From positions 1-42,744 of the forward strand of contig CAZYVU010000023.1 of the NCBI GenBank assembly GCA_964651435.1: a stretch of DNA of 42,744 bases, written 5' to 3'. A program made the translations under genes and the position numbers. Source of the stretch: CAZYVU01 sp964651435. Its GTDB lineage: Bacteria > Desulfobacterota > Syntrophorhabdia > Syntrophorhabdales > CAYQXL01. The notes beneath the pieces were generated by a model. It was not told where the DNA came from, searched no databases, and saw only the letters and a list, made by a program, of their open reading frames with translations. The first letter of the stretch is position 1. The number at the start of each line of letters is the position of its first letter. This document shows positions 1-6,655 of the stretch, one piece after another.

Positions 1-435
1 CTCAATAGGATACGCCTTCCTCTTGCCCGTCAACAACATTTGGTTATACCTCTCAAGTGTGAAGATCAACCCTTTGCCGTCTTGACACCCCAAATGCAAT
101 AGAAGGCCACATAACCCTGCAACACAGCGGACGTCTTGCAGCTGCCGTTGATTTCGGTGTTGGGCATTGAAAAGAATAGGGAGAAAACGAGATATTAGGA
201 TGATGGACCAAACGGCAATTCTAAAGAATCTGCATGATCAAACGAAGGATGCAGTAGCTCACTACTGGCGCACGCCGGCTTTACAACATAGTGCCCCAGT
301 ACCGTAAAGCTATGGGCCACAAGCCTTGGTTCATCACCTATGGCGTGACGGACGGGGCGAAGCGGGACGGGACGCCCTTTTATTTGAGTTGCTTGTAAGG
401 TTGCCCGCGGTTCGGTAAAACCGCCTTTGTCGCCC
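1..435. other. No intact gene; possible gene debris
   Basis: No complete coding region is visible here. An open frame runs on the plus strand from the window edge to a TAG at 100-102, giving a 33-residue tail that ends in VLTPQMQ. It vaguely recalls the middle of CcdB-type toxins, but that is too weak to call. A second set of broken frames lies at 200-398 and is listed separately. The stretch sits downstream of the minus-strand aminotransferase. A hairpin GCGGTT/AACCGC lies just past that gene's stop but has no T-run after it. Confidence 0.5.
200..398 (+). pseudogene. Possible frameshifted gene remnant
   Basis: An ATG at 200 opens a frame beginning MMDQTAILKNLHDQTK and continuing DAVAHYWRT before it stops at about position 306. 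From about 270 the next frame is open to a TAA at 396-398 and reads like real protein (LYNIVPQYRKAMG, then KPWFITYGV, then DGTPFYLSCL). A single frameshift near 270 would join them into a protein of about 65 residues. The opening half resembles the start of some restriction-endonuclease-like proteins, but I do not recognise the family. It could equally be two unrelated fragments or chance. Confidence 0.25.
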
Positions 436-1698
436 TCACCCGGCAGCGGCCAACCGTTCCCCGGCAGCGAGGAGCGTCTCCATCTTTTTTGCGAAGGCGA
501 AGCGGACCGTTTTCTTTCCCATGCCTTTTGTGCCGTAAAAGCATGAGCCGGGAACGACGGCAACGCCCAGGTGGGCCGGCAGCCAGCGGGCGAATGAGAA
601 GTCGTCGCCGTCGAAGTCCCAATCGTCGAAGTCGGCCATAATGTAGTAGGAGCCCTCCGGTGATTGGGCCCGAAAGCCGGCCTCCTGCACGATCTCCATC
701 ATGGTGCTGCGACGCTCGGCGTACTCCCGGCGAAGCGAGTCGTAGTAGTCGTCGGGAAGGCTCAATGCCGCCGTGCAGGCTGCCTGCAGGGGTGCGGGGG
801 CGCAAATGGTCGTAAAATCGTGGATGGTCCGCAATGAGGTGCTTAAGGGGTTGAGGGCGCAGGCGTAGCCGAGCCTCCATCCCGTCATTGCGAAGGTCTT
901 GCCGAACCCGCTGATGGTGATGGTCCGCTCGGCCATGCCGGGAATGCCGGCCAACGGTATATGCGCGCGGCCGTCGTAAACGATGTGCTCATAGATCTCG
1001 TCGGTGACGGCCACGGCGTTGAACTCGCAGCAAAGCGCCCCGATTTCCTCCAGTTCGGCGCGGGTGAACACGTGCCCCGTCGGGTTGTGGGGCGTGTTCA
1101 GGAGAATCACGCGGGTACGATCATTAAAGGCCGCCCGCAAGCGTTCCACGTCGAGCCGGTAACCGGGCGGATCGAGGGGGACAAAACGTGGCGTTCCACC
1201 GGCAAAAACGACAGCGGGCAGGTACCCCTCGTGAAAAGGCTCGATTATGATCGCCTCATCCCCGGGGTTGAGGAGGCTCATCATGGACGCCAGAATGGCC
1301 TCCGTCACACCGCAGGTGACGGTTATGTGCTCATCGGGGTCGAACTCGAGGCCGTACCAGCGCTTCATCTTGGCCCGGATCGCCTGCCGGAGGGCTGGGG
1401 CGCCCCAGGTAATGGTGTACTGGTTGCCTCCCGACGCCAGGGCATCCTGTGCGGCGGCGACGATCTCGTGGGGCGGATTGAAATCCGGAAACCCCTGGGA
1501 GAGGTTTATGGCCTGGTGTGTAATGGCGAGGCGGGTCATCTCGCGGATGAACGACTCTCGTATCATCCTCAGGCGCACCGCACCGCCGCCCGAAAGCGGG
1601 TTAAAACGTTCGTGAAAGGCCGAGCGCTTGTCCGTCTGCACAACCTCCATGCCATGGCCTGCCATCTTTCCCCCTTCCTGCTGCAGCTCTCTGTGCAT
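436..1698 (-). CDS. PLP-dependent class I/II aminotransferase, probably aromatic
   Basis: A fold-type I aminotransferase of 420 residues moves an amino group between an amino acid and a 2-oxoacid in the cytoplasm. Visible family motifs are NTPHNPTG (substrate/PLP-binding Asn), DEIYEHIVY (Asp and Tyr around the PLP ring), SGFGKTFAMTGWRLGY with the Schiff-base Lys, and a C-terminal VRFAFAKK Arg that would bind the substrate carboxylate. The chosen ATG has GAGGAGG five bases upstream; a second ATG at 1665 also follows a good site (AGGAAGGGGG), so the N-terminus could be 11 residues shorter. Substrate is not readable from the protein alone. The upstream leader peptide rich in Tyr codons (1856-1948) argues for tyrosine/phenylalanine transamination, in synthesis or breakdown. 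It stands alone on this strand. Confidence 0.9.
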   Translation of the reverse strand: MHRELQQEGGKMAGHGMEVVQTDKRSAFHERFNPLSGGGAVRLRMIRESFIREMTRLAITHQAINLSQGFPDFNPPHEIVAAAQDALASGGNQYTITWGAPALRQAIRAKMKRWYGLEFDPDEHITVTCGVTEAILASMMSLLNPGDEAIIIEPFHEGYLPAVVFAGGTPRFVPLDPPGYRLDVERLRAAFNDRTRVILLNTPHNPTGHVFTRAELEEIGALCCEFNAVAVTDEIYEHIVYDGRAHIPLAGIPGMAERTITISGFGKTFAMTGWRLGYACALNPLSTSLRTIHDFTTICAPAPLQAACTAALSLPDDYYDSLRREYAERRSTMMEIVQEAGFRAQSPEGSYYIMADFDDWDFDGDDFSFARWLPAHLGVAVVPGSCFYGTKGMGKKTVRFAFAKKMETLLAAGERLAAAG

Positions 1699-1775
1699 TG
1701 CATCCTCCTCTTATTTTTGTGGCTCACCATTCCTCGAAGCCCTGCCTCTCGGGAGCCGTGTTCCGTCGCGCCAAC

Positions 1776-1803
1776 AAAAAAGGCCATGGATCGTTCCATG
1801 GCC
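1776..1803 (-). terminator. Intrinsic terminator in aminotransferase leader (hairpin B)
   Basis: On the minus strand GGCCATGGA (1803-1795), loop ACGA, TCCATGGCC (1790-1782) forms a perfect 9-bp stem followed at once by six T (1781-1776). This is a textbook rho-independent terminator, but it lies about 78 bases upstream of the aminotransferase start, within its leader. That position fits a regulated attenuator rather than the end of another gene. Its 5' arm can also pair with the 3' arm of the preceding hairpin (1814-1844). Confidence 0.8.
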
Positions 1804-1813
1804 CCGAAAAGAA

Positions 1814-1844
1814 AAAGGCCATGGGTTGTGCACCCATGGCCTTT
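1814..1844 (-). promoter_or_regulatory. Leader hairpin A, possible anti-terminator partner
   Basis: A perfect 13-bp stem, AAAGGCCATGGGT against ACCCATGGCCTTT with a 5-base loop, begins 11 bases after the leader-peptide stop. It is followed on the minus strand by a T-rich run (TTCTTTT), so it may terminate by itself. Its 3' arm CCATGGCC is exactly complementary to the GGCCATGG of hairpin B, giving an alternative 8-bp pairing that would prevent terminator B. The 1:2, 2:3, 3:4 pairing logic is that of amino-acid operon attenuators. Confidence 0.65.
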
Positions 1845-1855
1845 GGACGTATCCG

Positions 1856-1948
1856 CTATGGAGACCTACGCCACGAGTGCGAGCACCGGTAAAAATAGTA
1901 GTAATAATAATAGGAATTCCGGACTGCCTGCTTTGTGGCTGATATCAT
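1856..1948 (-). CDS. Tyr/Phe-rich leader peptide of attenuator
   Basis: This 30-codon open frame reads MISATKQAVRNS, then six Tyr, Phe, Tyr (codons at 1912-1889: TAT TAT TAT TAC TAC TAT TTT TAC), then RCSHSWRRSP and a TAG. Eight consecutive aromatic codons are the hallmark of leader peptides that sense charged tRNA, as in the pheA leader. It lies between a strong minus-strand promoter and two attenuator hairpins ahead of the aminotransferase. No Shine-Dalgarno site is visible, and the predicted transcript starts only one or two bases before this ATG, so translation may be leaderless. An ATG at 1957 would add three residues but overlaps the -10 box. Confidence 0.75.
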   Translation of the reverse strand: MISATKQAVRNSYYYYYYFYRCSHSWRRSP

Positions 1949-1955
1949 GTTCGCC

Positions 1956-1984
1956 ATTATGAACGAAACGGGAAAGGTTGTCAA
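1956..1984 (-). promoter_or_regulatory. Sigma-70 promoter of aminotransferase leader
   Basis: On the minus strand TTGACA (1984-1979) is followed after exactly 17 bases by CATAAT (1961-1956). The predicted start is near 1949-1950, just before the leader-peptide ATG at 1948. The -35 is also one arm of the inverted repeat at 1977-2007. Confidence 0.75.
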
Positions 1985-2007
1985 ATAAAAAAAAGATGTT
2001 TGACAAC
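1977..2007. promoter_or_regulatory. 9-bp inverted repeat between divergent promoters
   Basis: GTTGTCAAA (1977-1985) and TTTGACAAC (1999-2007) are perfect inverted arms around a 13-base A-rich spacer. One arm contains the -35 of the minus-strand leader promoter. The repeat lies 34 bases upstream of the plus-strand -35 at 2041. An operator serving one or both directions is possible, but the arms also simply look like -35 boxes. Confidence 0.35.
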
Positions 2008-2040
2008 CGGGCCTCATCATTTTCGTCGGCGAAATGGTGC

Positions 2041-2069
2041 TTGACAGGCCAAGGTGCCGCTGGTATAGA
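2041..2069 (+). promoter_or_regulatory. Sigma-70 promoter of the cytochrome operon
   Basis: TTGACA (2041-2046), a 17-base spacer and TATAGA (2064-2069) form a near-consensus promoter. The predicted start is near 2076. It sets the cytochrome start at 2103, since an upstream in-frame ATG at 2034 would lie before the transcript begins. Confidence 0.8.
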
Positions 2070-2102
2070 TTGAAAAAGTTCGGAGCGTCAAAAGGGGGAA
2101 CC

Positions 2103-3605
2103 ATGAACCGCTGGCTACGCCTTTCCTTGATTGTAACGGCAGCATTCTTTGTCCCCGTTGTCATGGCGGCTGCCCAAACGATGAAGAAGGCATCGGCGCT
2201 GCCGGCCGTGAGCCCGGAAACGGCGGCCTGCGTCGAGTGCCACACCCTCCTGAACCCGGGCCTTGTGGAGGATTGGAAGAAGAGCAGACACGCCAGGGTC
2301 ACGCCGAGGGACGCCTTGGGTAAGCCGACCATCCAGAGGCGTCTTTCGGCGGAAAAGATTGCGCCGGGTCTGCAAGGGGTGGCCGTCGGGTGCTACGAGT
2401 GCCACGGCCTCAACCCATCGTCACAAAGGGACACCTTCGAGCACTTCGGAACGAAGATCAACACCATCGTCTCTCCCCGGGACTGCTCGACCTGCCATCC
2501 TGTGGAGGCGGACCAGTACGCCCGGAGCAAGAAGGCCTTCGCCATCCCTAACCTGGAGAAGAACGCCGTTTACTCTCTCCTCGTCAGTACGGTAACGAAC
2601 ACGAAGTCCTTCAAGAATGGGGTGCTTACCGGAGTGGGTTCTTCGTCGAACGCCAAGAACGAAACCTGCTATGCCTGCCACGGGACGGAGGTGAAGGTCA
2701 AAGGGATGAAGAAGGTGTCCACTGCCATGCTTGGCGATGTGGAGATGCCTAACCTGACGAACATGCCGAACCAGGGTGTAGGCCGCATCAACCCCGATGG
2801 CAGCCTGGGTTCATGCGCCGCCTGCCACCCACGCCATTCTTTCTCCATCGAGGTTGCAAGGAAGCCTTACACCTGCGCCCAATGTCACGTAGAGCCCGAT
2901 GTGCCCGCCTGGAACGTCTACAAGGAGAGCAAACACGGCAACATCTTCTTCTCCAAAGAAAGGGCCTGGGATTTTGACGCCGTTCCGTGGGCGGTGGGCA
3001 GGGATTTTTCGGCCCCCACCTGTGCCGCCTGTCACATGAGCCTTGTTACGACGCCTGACGGCGATACAATCAGGCAGCGAAGCCATGATTTCGGTGACCG
3101 GTTGTGGCTCAGGATCTTCGGCCTGGTTTATTCCCACCCGCAACCCAAGGCCGGCTCCACCTGGGTTATCCGGAACAAAGAAAATCTCCCCCTGCCCACG
3201 GCTTTCACCGGTGAGCCGGCGTCGGGGTTTCTTATCGACAAGAAGGAACAGCAGGAACGCCGGGCAGGGATGGAGCGCCTCTGCGTGGCATGCCACGGCT
3301 CGAACTGGGCGGGAGCTCACTTCGACAAGTTTCACGCCACCGTAAGAGAGGCTGACGCCATGGTGCTGGCGTCGACGGGCGTTATGAGTGAGGCATGGGG
3401 TCGAAAATTGGTGGACAACGCCAACCCCTTCGATGAGGTTTTGGAGCAGAAGTGGGTGACGCAATGGCTCGTCAACGCAAATTCTCTGCGCTACAGCTCG
3501 GCCATGGGAGGTCCGGACCACGCAACATTCAAGCACGGCTGGTGGGGCCTCACGAAAACGCTGGAAGAAATGAGGGAATTCCTCAAGGTAGGAAAAGAGA
3601 AGTGA
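2103..3605 (+). CDS. Octaheme c-type cytochrome, HAO-like
   Basis: A periplasmic cytochrome of 500 residues. The N-terminus is a signal peptide (positive MNRWLR, hydrophobic stretch, cleavage near AAAQ, about residue 25). Eight CxxCH heme motifs begin at residues 43, 97, 128, 189, 238, 258, 307 and 394. Heme number, spacing, length and the helical C-terminal tail resemble the hydroxylamine oxidoreductase/octaheme reductase family. Relatives act on hydroxylamine, nitrite or sulfur oxyanions. I could not decide whether the Tyr that cross-links the catalytic heme in true HAO is present, so direction and substrate are open. The start has AAAGGGGG five bases upstream. The next genes are sulfur-transport and CoA-disulfide-reductase-like, which hints at sulfur rather than nitrogen substrates. 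Confidence 0.85.
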   Translation: MNRWLRLSLIVTAAFFVPVVMAAAQTMKKASALPAVSPETAACVECHTLLNPGLVEDWKKSRHARVTPRDALGKPTIQRRLSAEKIAPGLQGVAVGCYECHGLNPSSQRDTFEHFGTKINTIVSPRDCSTCHPVEADQYARSKKAFAIPNLEKNAVYSLLVSTVTNTKSFKNGVLTGVGSSSNAKNETCYACHGTEVKVKGMKKVSTAMLGDVEMPNLTNMPNQGVGRINPDGSLGSCAACHPRHSFSIEVARKPYTCAQCHVEPDVPAWNVYKESKHGNIFFSKERAWDFDAVPWAVGRDFSAPTCAACHMSLVTTPDGDTIRQRSHDFGDRLWLRIFGLVYSHPQPKAGSTWVIRNKENLPLPTAFTGEPASGFLIDKKEQQERRAGMERLCVACHGSNWAGAHFDKFHATVREADAMVLASTGVMSEAWGRKLVDNANPFDEVLEQKWVTQWLVNANSLRYSSAMGGPDHATFKHGWWGLTKTLEEMREFLKVGKEK

Positions 3606-3627
3606 TCATTCCTGTAAGGAGGTAGAC

Positions 3628-4158
3628 GTGAAAGGCGAAGGAAAGGAGCCAAAAGGTTGGAGCCCCTATGTTGCCGGGGCGCTGGTGGGGCTGCTTATGG
3701 TGGCCTCGGTCCTCGTGACGGGCAAGTACTTCGGCGCATCGACCACATTTGTGAGGTCTGCGGGCCTTGTCGAGCGCCTGTTCAGCCCTGAACGGGTGGC
3801 TACGATGGAGTACTTTGTTAAGGAGACCCCAAAGATCGACTGGCAGTGGATGCTCGTGGTGGGAATTTTTGTAGGTTCCCTCATTGCGTCGCTGACGTCG
3901 CGCTCGTTTCGCATCCAGGCAGTGCCCGGAATGTGGCAGTCCCACTTTGGCCCAAGCAAGGCAAAGCGTGCCGTTGTCGCCTTCATAGGGGGCATTTTTG
4001 CCATGTTCGGCGCCCGCCTTGCCGACGGGTGACCGAGCGGCCATGGGCTGAGCGGTTCGCTTCAGCTTGCCGTCAGCGGGTACATCTCGCTGATCTGTTT
4101 CTTTATCGGCGGTCTTATCGTTGCCAACCTTATCTACTCGGGAGGAGGCAAGAGATGA
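3628..4158 (+). CDS. YeeE/YedE-family transporter subunit with predicted selenocysteine (U135)
   Basis: This is the first half of a split YeeE/YedE (Sulf_transp) membrane transporter, a family that imports thiosulfate or related sulfur/selenium species. A GTG start follows AAGGAGG. Hydrophobic segments lie near residues 14-32, 74-90 and 112-130. The frame meets TGA at 4030-4032 in GARLADG-TGA-PSGHGLSG. The family signature is GARLAGGCTSGHG-type, so TGA replaces the conserved cysteine and normal family sequence (LQLAVSG, FFIGGLIVANL) continues for 41 residues. A SECIS-like hairpin follows the TGA. The real stop overlaps the next start as ATGA, which would couple the halves. The alternative, a disrupted gene, is unlikely given the intact frame and motif. 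Confidence 0.8.
4030..4066 (+). promoter_or_regulatory. Candidate bacterial SECIS element after UGA135
   Basis: Downstream of TGA (4030-4032) the bases GCTGAGC (4047-4053), loop GGTTC (4054-4058), GC-T-TCAGC (4059-4066) fold into a 7-bp stem with one bulged T. The loop carries GGU about 22 bases after the UGA. Bacterial SECIS hairpins bound by SelB place a small loop with a G-U feature about 16-37 bases downstream and often carry a bulged U, so shape and distance fit. Confidence 0.65.
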
Positions 4159-4685
4159 CGAACGAACTCGTATACGGCTTCGTTACAGGTATCCTTTTCG
4201 GTTTCTTCCTCCAGAAGGGGAGGGTGCTCCGCTATGACAAACAGTTGGGCGCTCTTCGCCTCATGGACATGACGATCGTCAAGTTCATGTTTTCAAGTGT
4301 CATTGTGGCCATGGCGGGCATCTATTTGCTGAAAGACATGGGGCTGGTCAAGCTCTCCCTGAAGCCGACCATCCTTGGCGGCAACATCATCGGTGGTCTC
4401 ATCTTCGGCGTCGGCTGGGCGCTTTTCGGCTACTGCCCGGGCACGGCCGTCGGGGCCTTGGGCGAGGGCCGGTGGGACGTTATCTGGGGGCTTCTCGGCA
4501 TGCTGTGCGGGGCGGCAATCTTCGCAGAGGTTTTTCCGGCCCTCAAGAAGACCGTTCTTACCTGGGGAAACCTGGGGAAGGTCACGCTGCCACAGGTCTT
4601 TGGCGTCAACCATTGGGTCGTCATCGTGGCGATCTGGATCATTGCCATAGCCATGTTTGTGTGGTTTGAACGGAAAGGACTGTGA
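4155..4685 (+). CDS. YeeE/YedE-family transporter, second subunit
   Basis: The second half of the split sulfur transporter has 176 residues and about four to five hydrophobic helices. The family signature is clear: GGNIIGGLIFGVGWALFGYCPGTAVGALGEG, with the conserved Cys of the GYCPGT loop near residue 98, here an ordinary cysteine. It is translationally coupled to the selenocysteine-containing partner by an ATGA overlap, and GGAGG sits just before the ATG. The two proteins should assemble into one channel whose pore is lined by the two conserved chalcogen residues, Sec in the first half and Cys here. The cargo (thiosulfate, sulfide-level sulfur, or selenium) cannot be read from the sequence. 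Confidence 0.85.
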   Translation: MTNELVYGFVTGILFGFFLQKGRVLRYDKQLGALRLMDMTIVKFMFSSVIVAMAGIYLLKDMGLVKLSLKPTILGGNIIGGLIFGVGWALFGYCPGTAVGALGEGRWDVIWGLLGMLCGAAIFAEVFPALKKTVLTWGNLGKVTLPQVFGVNHWVVIVAIWIIAIAMFVWFERKGL

Positions 4686-4695
4686 GGAGAAAGGA

Positions 4696-6129
4696 ATGGC
4701 CAAAGAACGACTGGTTGTAATCGGCGGTGTGGCGGCGGGCATGAGTGCCGCAAGCGCCTTCAAAAGACTGAAACCGGAAGCGGAGGCGATCGTTTTTGAG
4801 AAGGATTACTTCATTTCCTACGGTGCCTGCAGCCTTCCTTATTTTATCTCGGATGACGTGAAAGACTTTAATCAGCTCATTTCCTTGACGCCCGAGGTGG
4901 CACGGGGGGAAAGAGGAATCGACGTTCGCACGCGGACCGAAATTATTTCGCTGGACTGTGACAGAAAGGAAGTGCGGGTCAAGAGCCTCGATAGCGGCGA
5001 AGAATCCACCGTGGCTTACGATAAGCTCGTCATAGCGACAGGGGGCCTCCCGGTAAAACCTCCCCTGCCCGGAATAGACTTGAAGAATGTTTTCACCATC
5101 CGCACCCTCCTCGACGGGATCGAAATCAAGAAGTTTATCGATGAGTGGAACAGCTTCCAGGTTTGCGTCGGCTCCCCTGAGTGCCTTTACATCAATCGTT
5201 TCGGGGCTCAAAGAAGGGCTATGAAGGCTGTCGTCGTCGGCGGGGGCTATATCGGCATGGAAATGTGCGAGTCGCTCCGAAGGCGGGGCGTGGAGGTGAC
5301 CGTCATAGAAAAGATGGACCGGGTGCTGGGCACCATGGATGAGAGCATCGCCGGCGTGGTGGAGGAAAAGGTCCGGGCCGAAGGGGTGAGGCTCCTGAAG
5401 GAGACGTCGGTAGAGGGTTTCATTGGGAGGGCGGGTACGCTGGAGGCGGTGAAGACGGACAGGGGCGACGTCGAGGCAGACATGGCCCTCCTCGTCATCG
5501 GGGCGAGGCCCAACAGCGCTCTTGCAAGGGAGGCGGGCATAGAGCTCGGTGTGGCCGGTGCCATCAAGGTCGACGAGCGCCTCCGGACAAACAAGGAAGG
5601 CGTCTTTGCAGCAGGCGACTGCGCCGAAGCAATTCACCTGGTCACGGGCAGGAAGACCTATATACCCCTTGGAACGACGGCAAACAAGCAAGGGAGGATT
5701 GCCGGTGAGAATGCGGCAGGCAGGGAAAGCGTTTTTGAAGGCATAGTGGGTACGGCGGTGACGAAGGTATTTGATCTTGAGGTTGCCAGAACGGGCCTCT
5801 CCCCCATCGAGGCGGAGCGGGAAGGCTTGCCGTTCTTTGTGGCGACGATTAAAGGGAGGTCGAGAAGCAGCGCCTACCCGGCCGGCAAGCGGATTACGGT
5901 AACGTACGTGGTGGAAAAGGATACGAAGAGGCTGCTCGGCGCCCAGATGGTGGGGGAGGAAGGGGTGGCCCACAGGATCGACACGCTGGCAGCCTGCCTC
6001 TACGCCAAGATGGATGTGGCTGACGTGGCCCGCCTTGATCTTGGCTATGCGCCGCCCTTCGCAACGGTCTGGGACCCTATTCTCGTTGCCGCCAACGTGG
6101 CCCTAAAAGGACCCGGAAAAGGAACTTGA
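4696..6129 (+). CDS. CoA-disulfide reductase/NADH oxidase-like flavoprotein
   Basis: A 477-residue FAD/NAD(P)H pyridine nucleotide-disulfide oxidoreductase. The N-terminal FAD fold reads VVIGGVAAGMSAA (residues 7-19), the single redox cysteine is Cys45 in YGACSLPYF, the NAD site is VVVGGGYIGMEM (about 179-190), and the second FAD motif is GVFAAGDC. Relatives reduce CoA disulfide, persulfides or polysulfide, or act as NADH oxidases. No C-terminal rhodanese domain is present. Unusually, an extra segment of about 25 residues (about 151-176, containing two Cys) is inserted just before the NAD fold. The ATG at 4696 follows GAGGAGAAAGG. It lies 10 bases after the transporter and 13 before a ferritin-like gene, so it probably handles sulfur or selenium brought in by the transporter. 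Confidence 0.85.
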   Translation: MAKERLVVIGGVAAGMSAASAFKRLKPEAEAIVFEKDYFISYGACSLPYFISDDVKDFNQLISLTPEVARGERGIDVRTRTEIISLDCDRKEVRVKSLDSGEESTVAYDKLVIATGGLPVKPPLPGIDLKNVFTIRTLLDGIEIKKFIDEWNSFQVCVGSPECLYINRFGAQRRAMKAVVVGGGYIGMEMCESLRRRGVEVTVIEKMDRVLGTMDESIAGVVEEKVRAEGVRLLKETSVEGFIGRAGTLEAVKTDRGDVEADMALLVIGARPNSALAREAGIELGVAGAIKVDERLRTNKEGVFAAGDCAEAIHLVTGRKTYIPLGTTANKQGRIAGENAAGRESVFEGIVGTAVTKVFDLEVARTGLSPIEAEREGLPFFVATIKGRSRSSAYPAGKRITVTYVVEKDTKRLLGAQMVGEEGVAHRIDTLAACLYAKMDVADVARLDLGYAPPFATVWDPILVAANVALKGPGKGT

Positions 6130-6142
6130 GAGGAGAAAGGTT

Positions 6143-6655
6143 ATGAGCGGTAAGGCTGAGAGCGCCTTGAAGCAGGCTATGGAGATGGAGCTGGAGGGGA
6201 GGAGGTTTTACCACCAGTCTCTCGAGCGCGCCAAAAATCCCCTTGTCAAAAGGGTTTTTGAAGCGCTGGTAAAGGAGGAGGATTCGCACATCGATACGAT
6301 CGAGCGGATATTCGAGGAGACAAAGCGATCGAAGCCCCTGAGGGAGTGGGTGACCAGCACGGGACCCAAGGCCGGGTTGGGGCAGCTTTTCGATCAGGTG
6401 TCGATCGAACGGGTGAAGCTCTCGAAGGATGATGTGCAGGCCTTGAAGGTGGCGCTCGGCATAGAGGAGAAGAGCATGAAGTATTATGAAGCCCTCGCCT
6501 CCGAGGCCCCGGACCACACGGTGAGGCGGTTTTTCCTCACCCTTTCCTATGAAGAGAGGGGCCACTATCTCCATATCCTCGACTCCATCGAATACCTGTC
6601 CGATCCTGTGGGCTGGCATTACGTAAAGGAACACGATATGGTCGACGGTGGCTGA
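6143..6655 (+). CDS. Ferritin-like/rubrerythrin-type diiron protein
   Basis: A 170-residue four-helix-bundle protein. Carboxylate motifs typical of ferritin-like diiron sites repeat across the sequence: MEMELEGRRFY, KEEDSHIDTIE, IEEKSMKYYE and YEERGHYLHI, giving the two ExxY/ExxH pairs. No C-terminal rubredoxin Cys pairs are present, so it is an erythrin-like domain alone. Such proteins remove peroxide or store iron in anaerobes. The ATG has GAGGAGAAAGG upstream. The gene follows the flavoprotein by 13 bases and overlaps the next by 8, placing it in the same transcript. Confidence 0.85.
   Translation: MSGKAESALKQAMEMELEGRRFYHQSLERAKNPLVKRVFEALVKEEDSHIDTIERIFEETKRSKPLREWVTSTGPKAGLGQLFDQVSIERVKLSKDDVQALKVALGIEEKSMKYYEALASEAPDHTVRRFFLTLSYEERGHYLHILDSIEYLSDPVGWHYVKEHDMVDGG

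Noticed and set aside
1..102. CcdB-like toxin tail
   Set aside because: Only a short stretch (HLVIPL, then VLTPQM) looks similar; the fragment is too short and lacks the family's C-terminus.
961..1962. Long plus-strand frame opposite the aminotransferase
   Set aside because: A shadow of the real gene on the other strand; no start signal or family match.
4030..4032. TGA inside the YeeE-like gene as a frameshift or pseudogene
   Set aside because: The frame stays intact, the TGA is exactly at a conserved Cys, the coding continues to a coupled stop, and a second gene (9796) shows the same behaviour.
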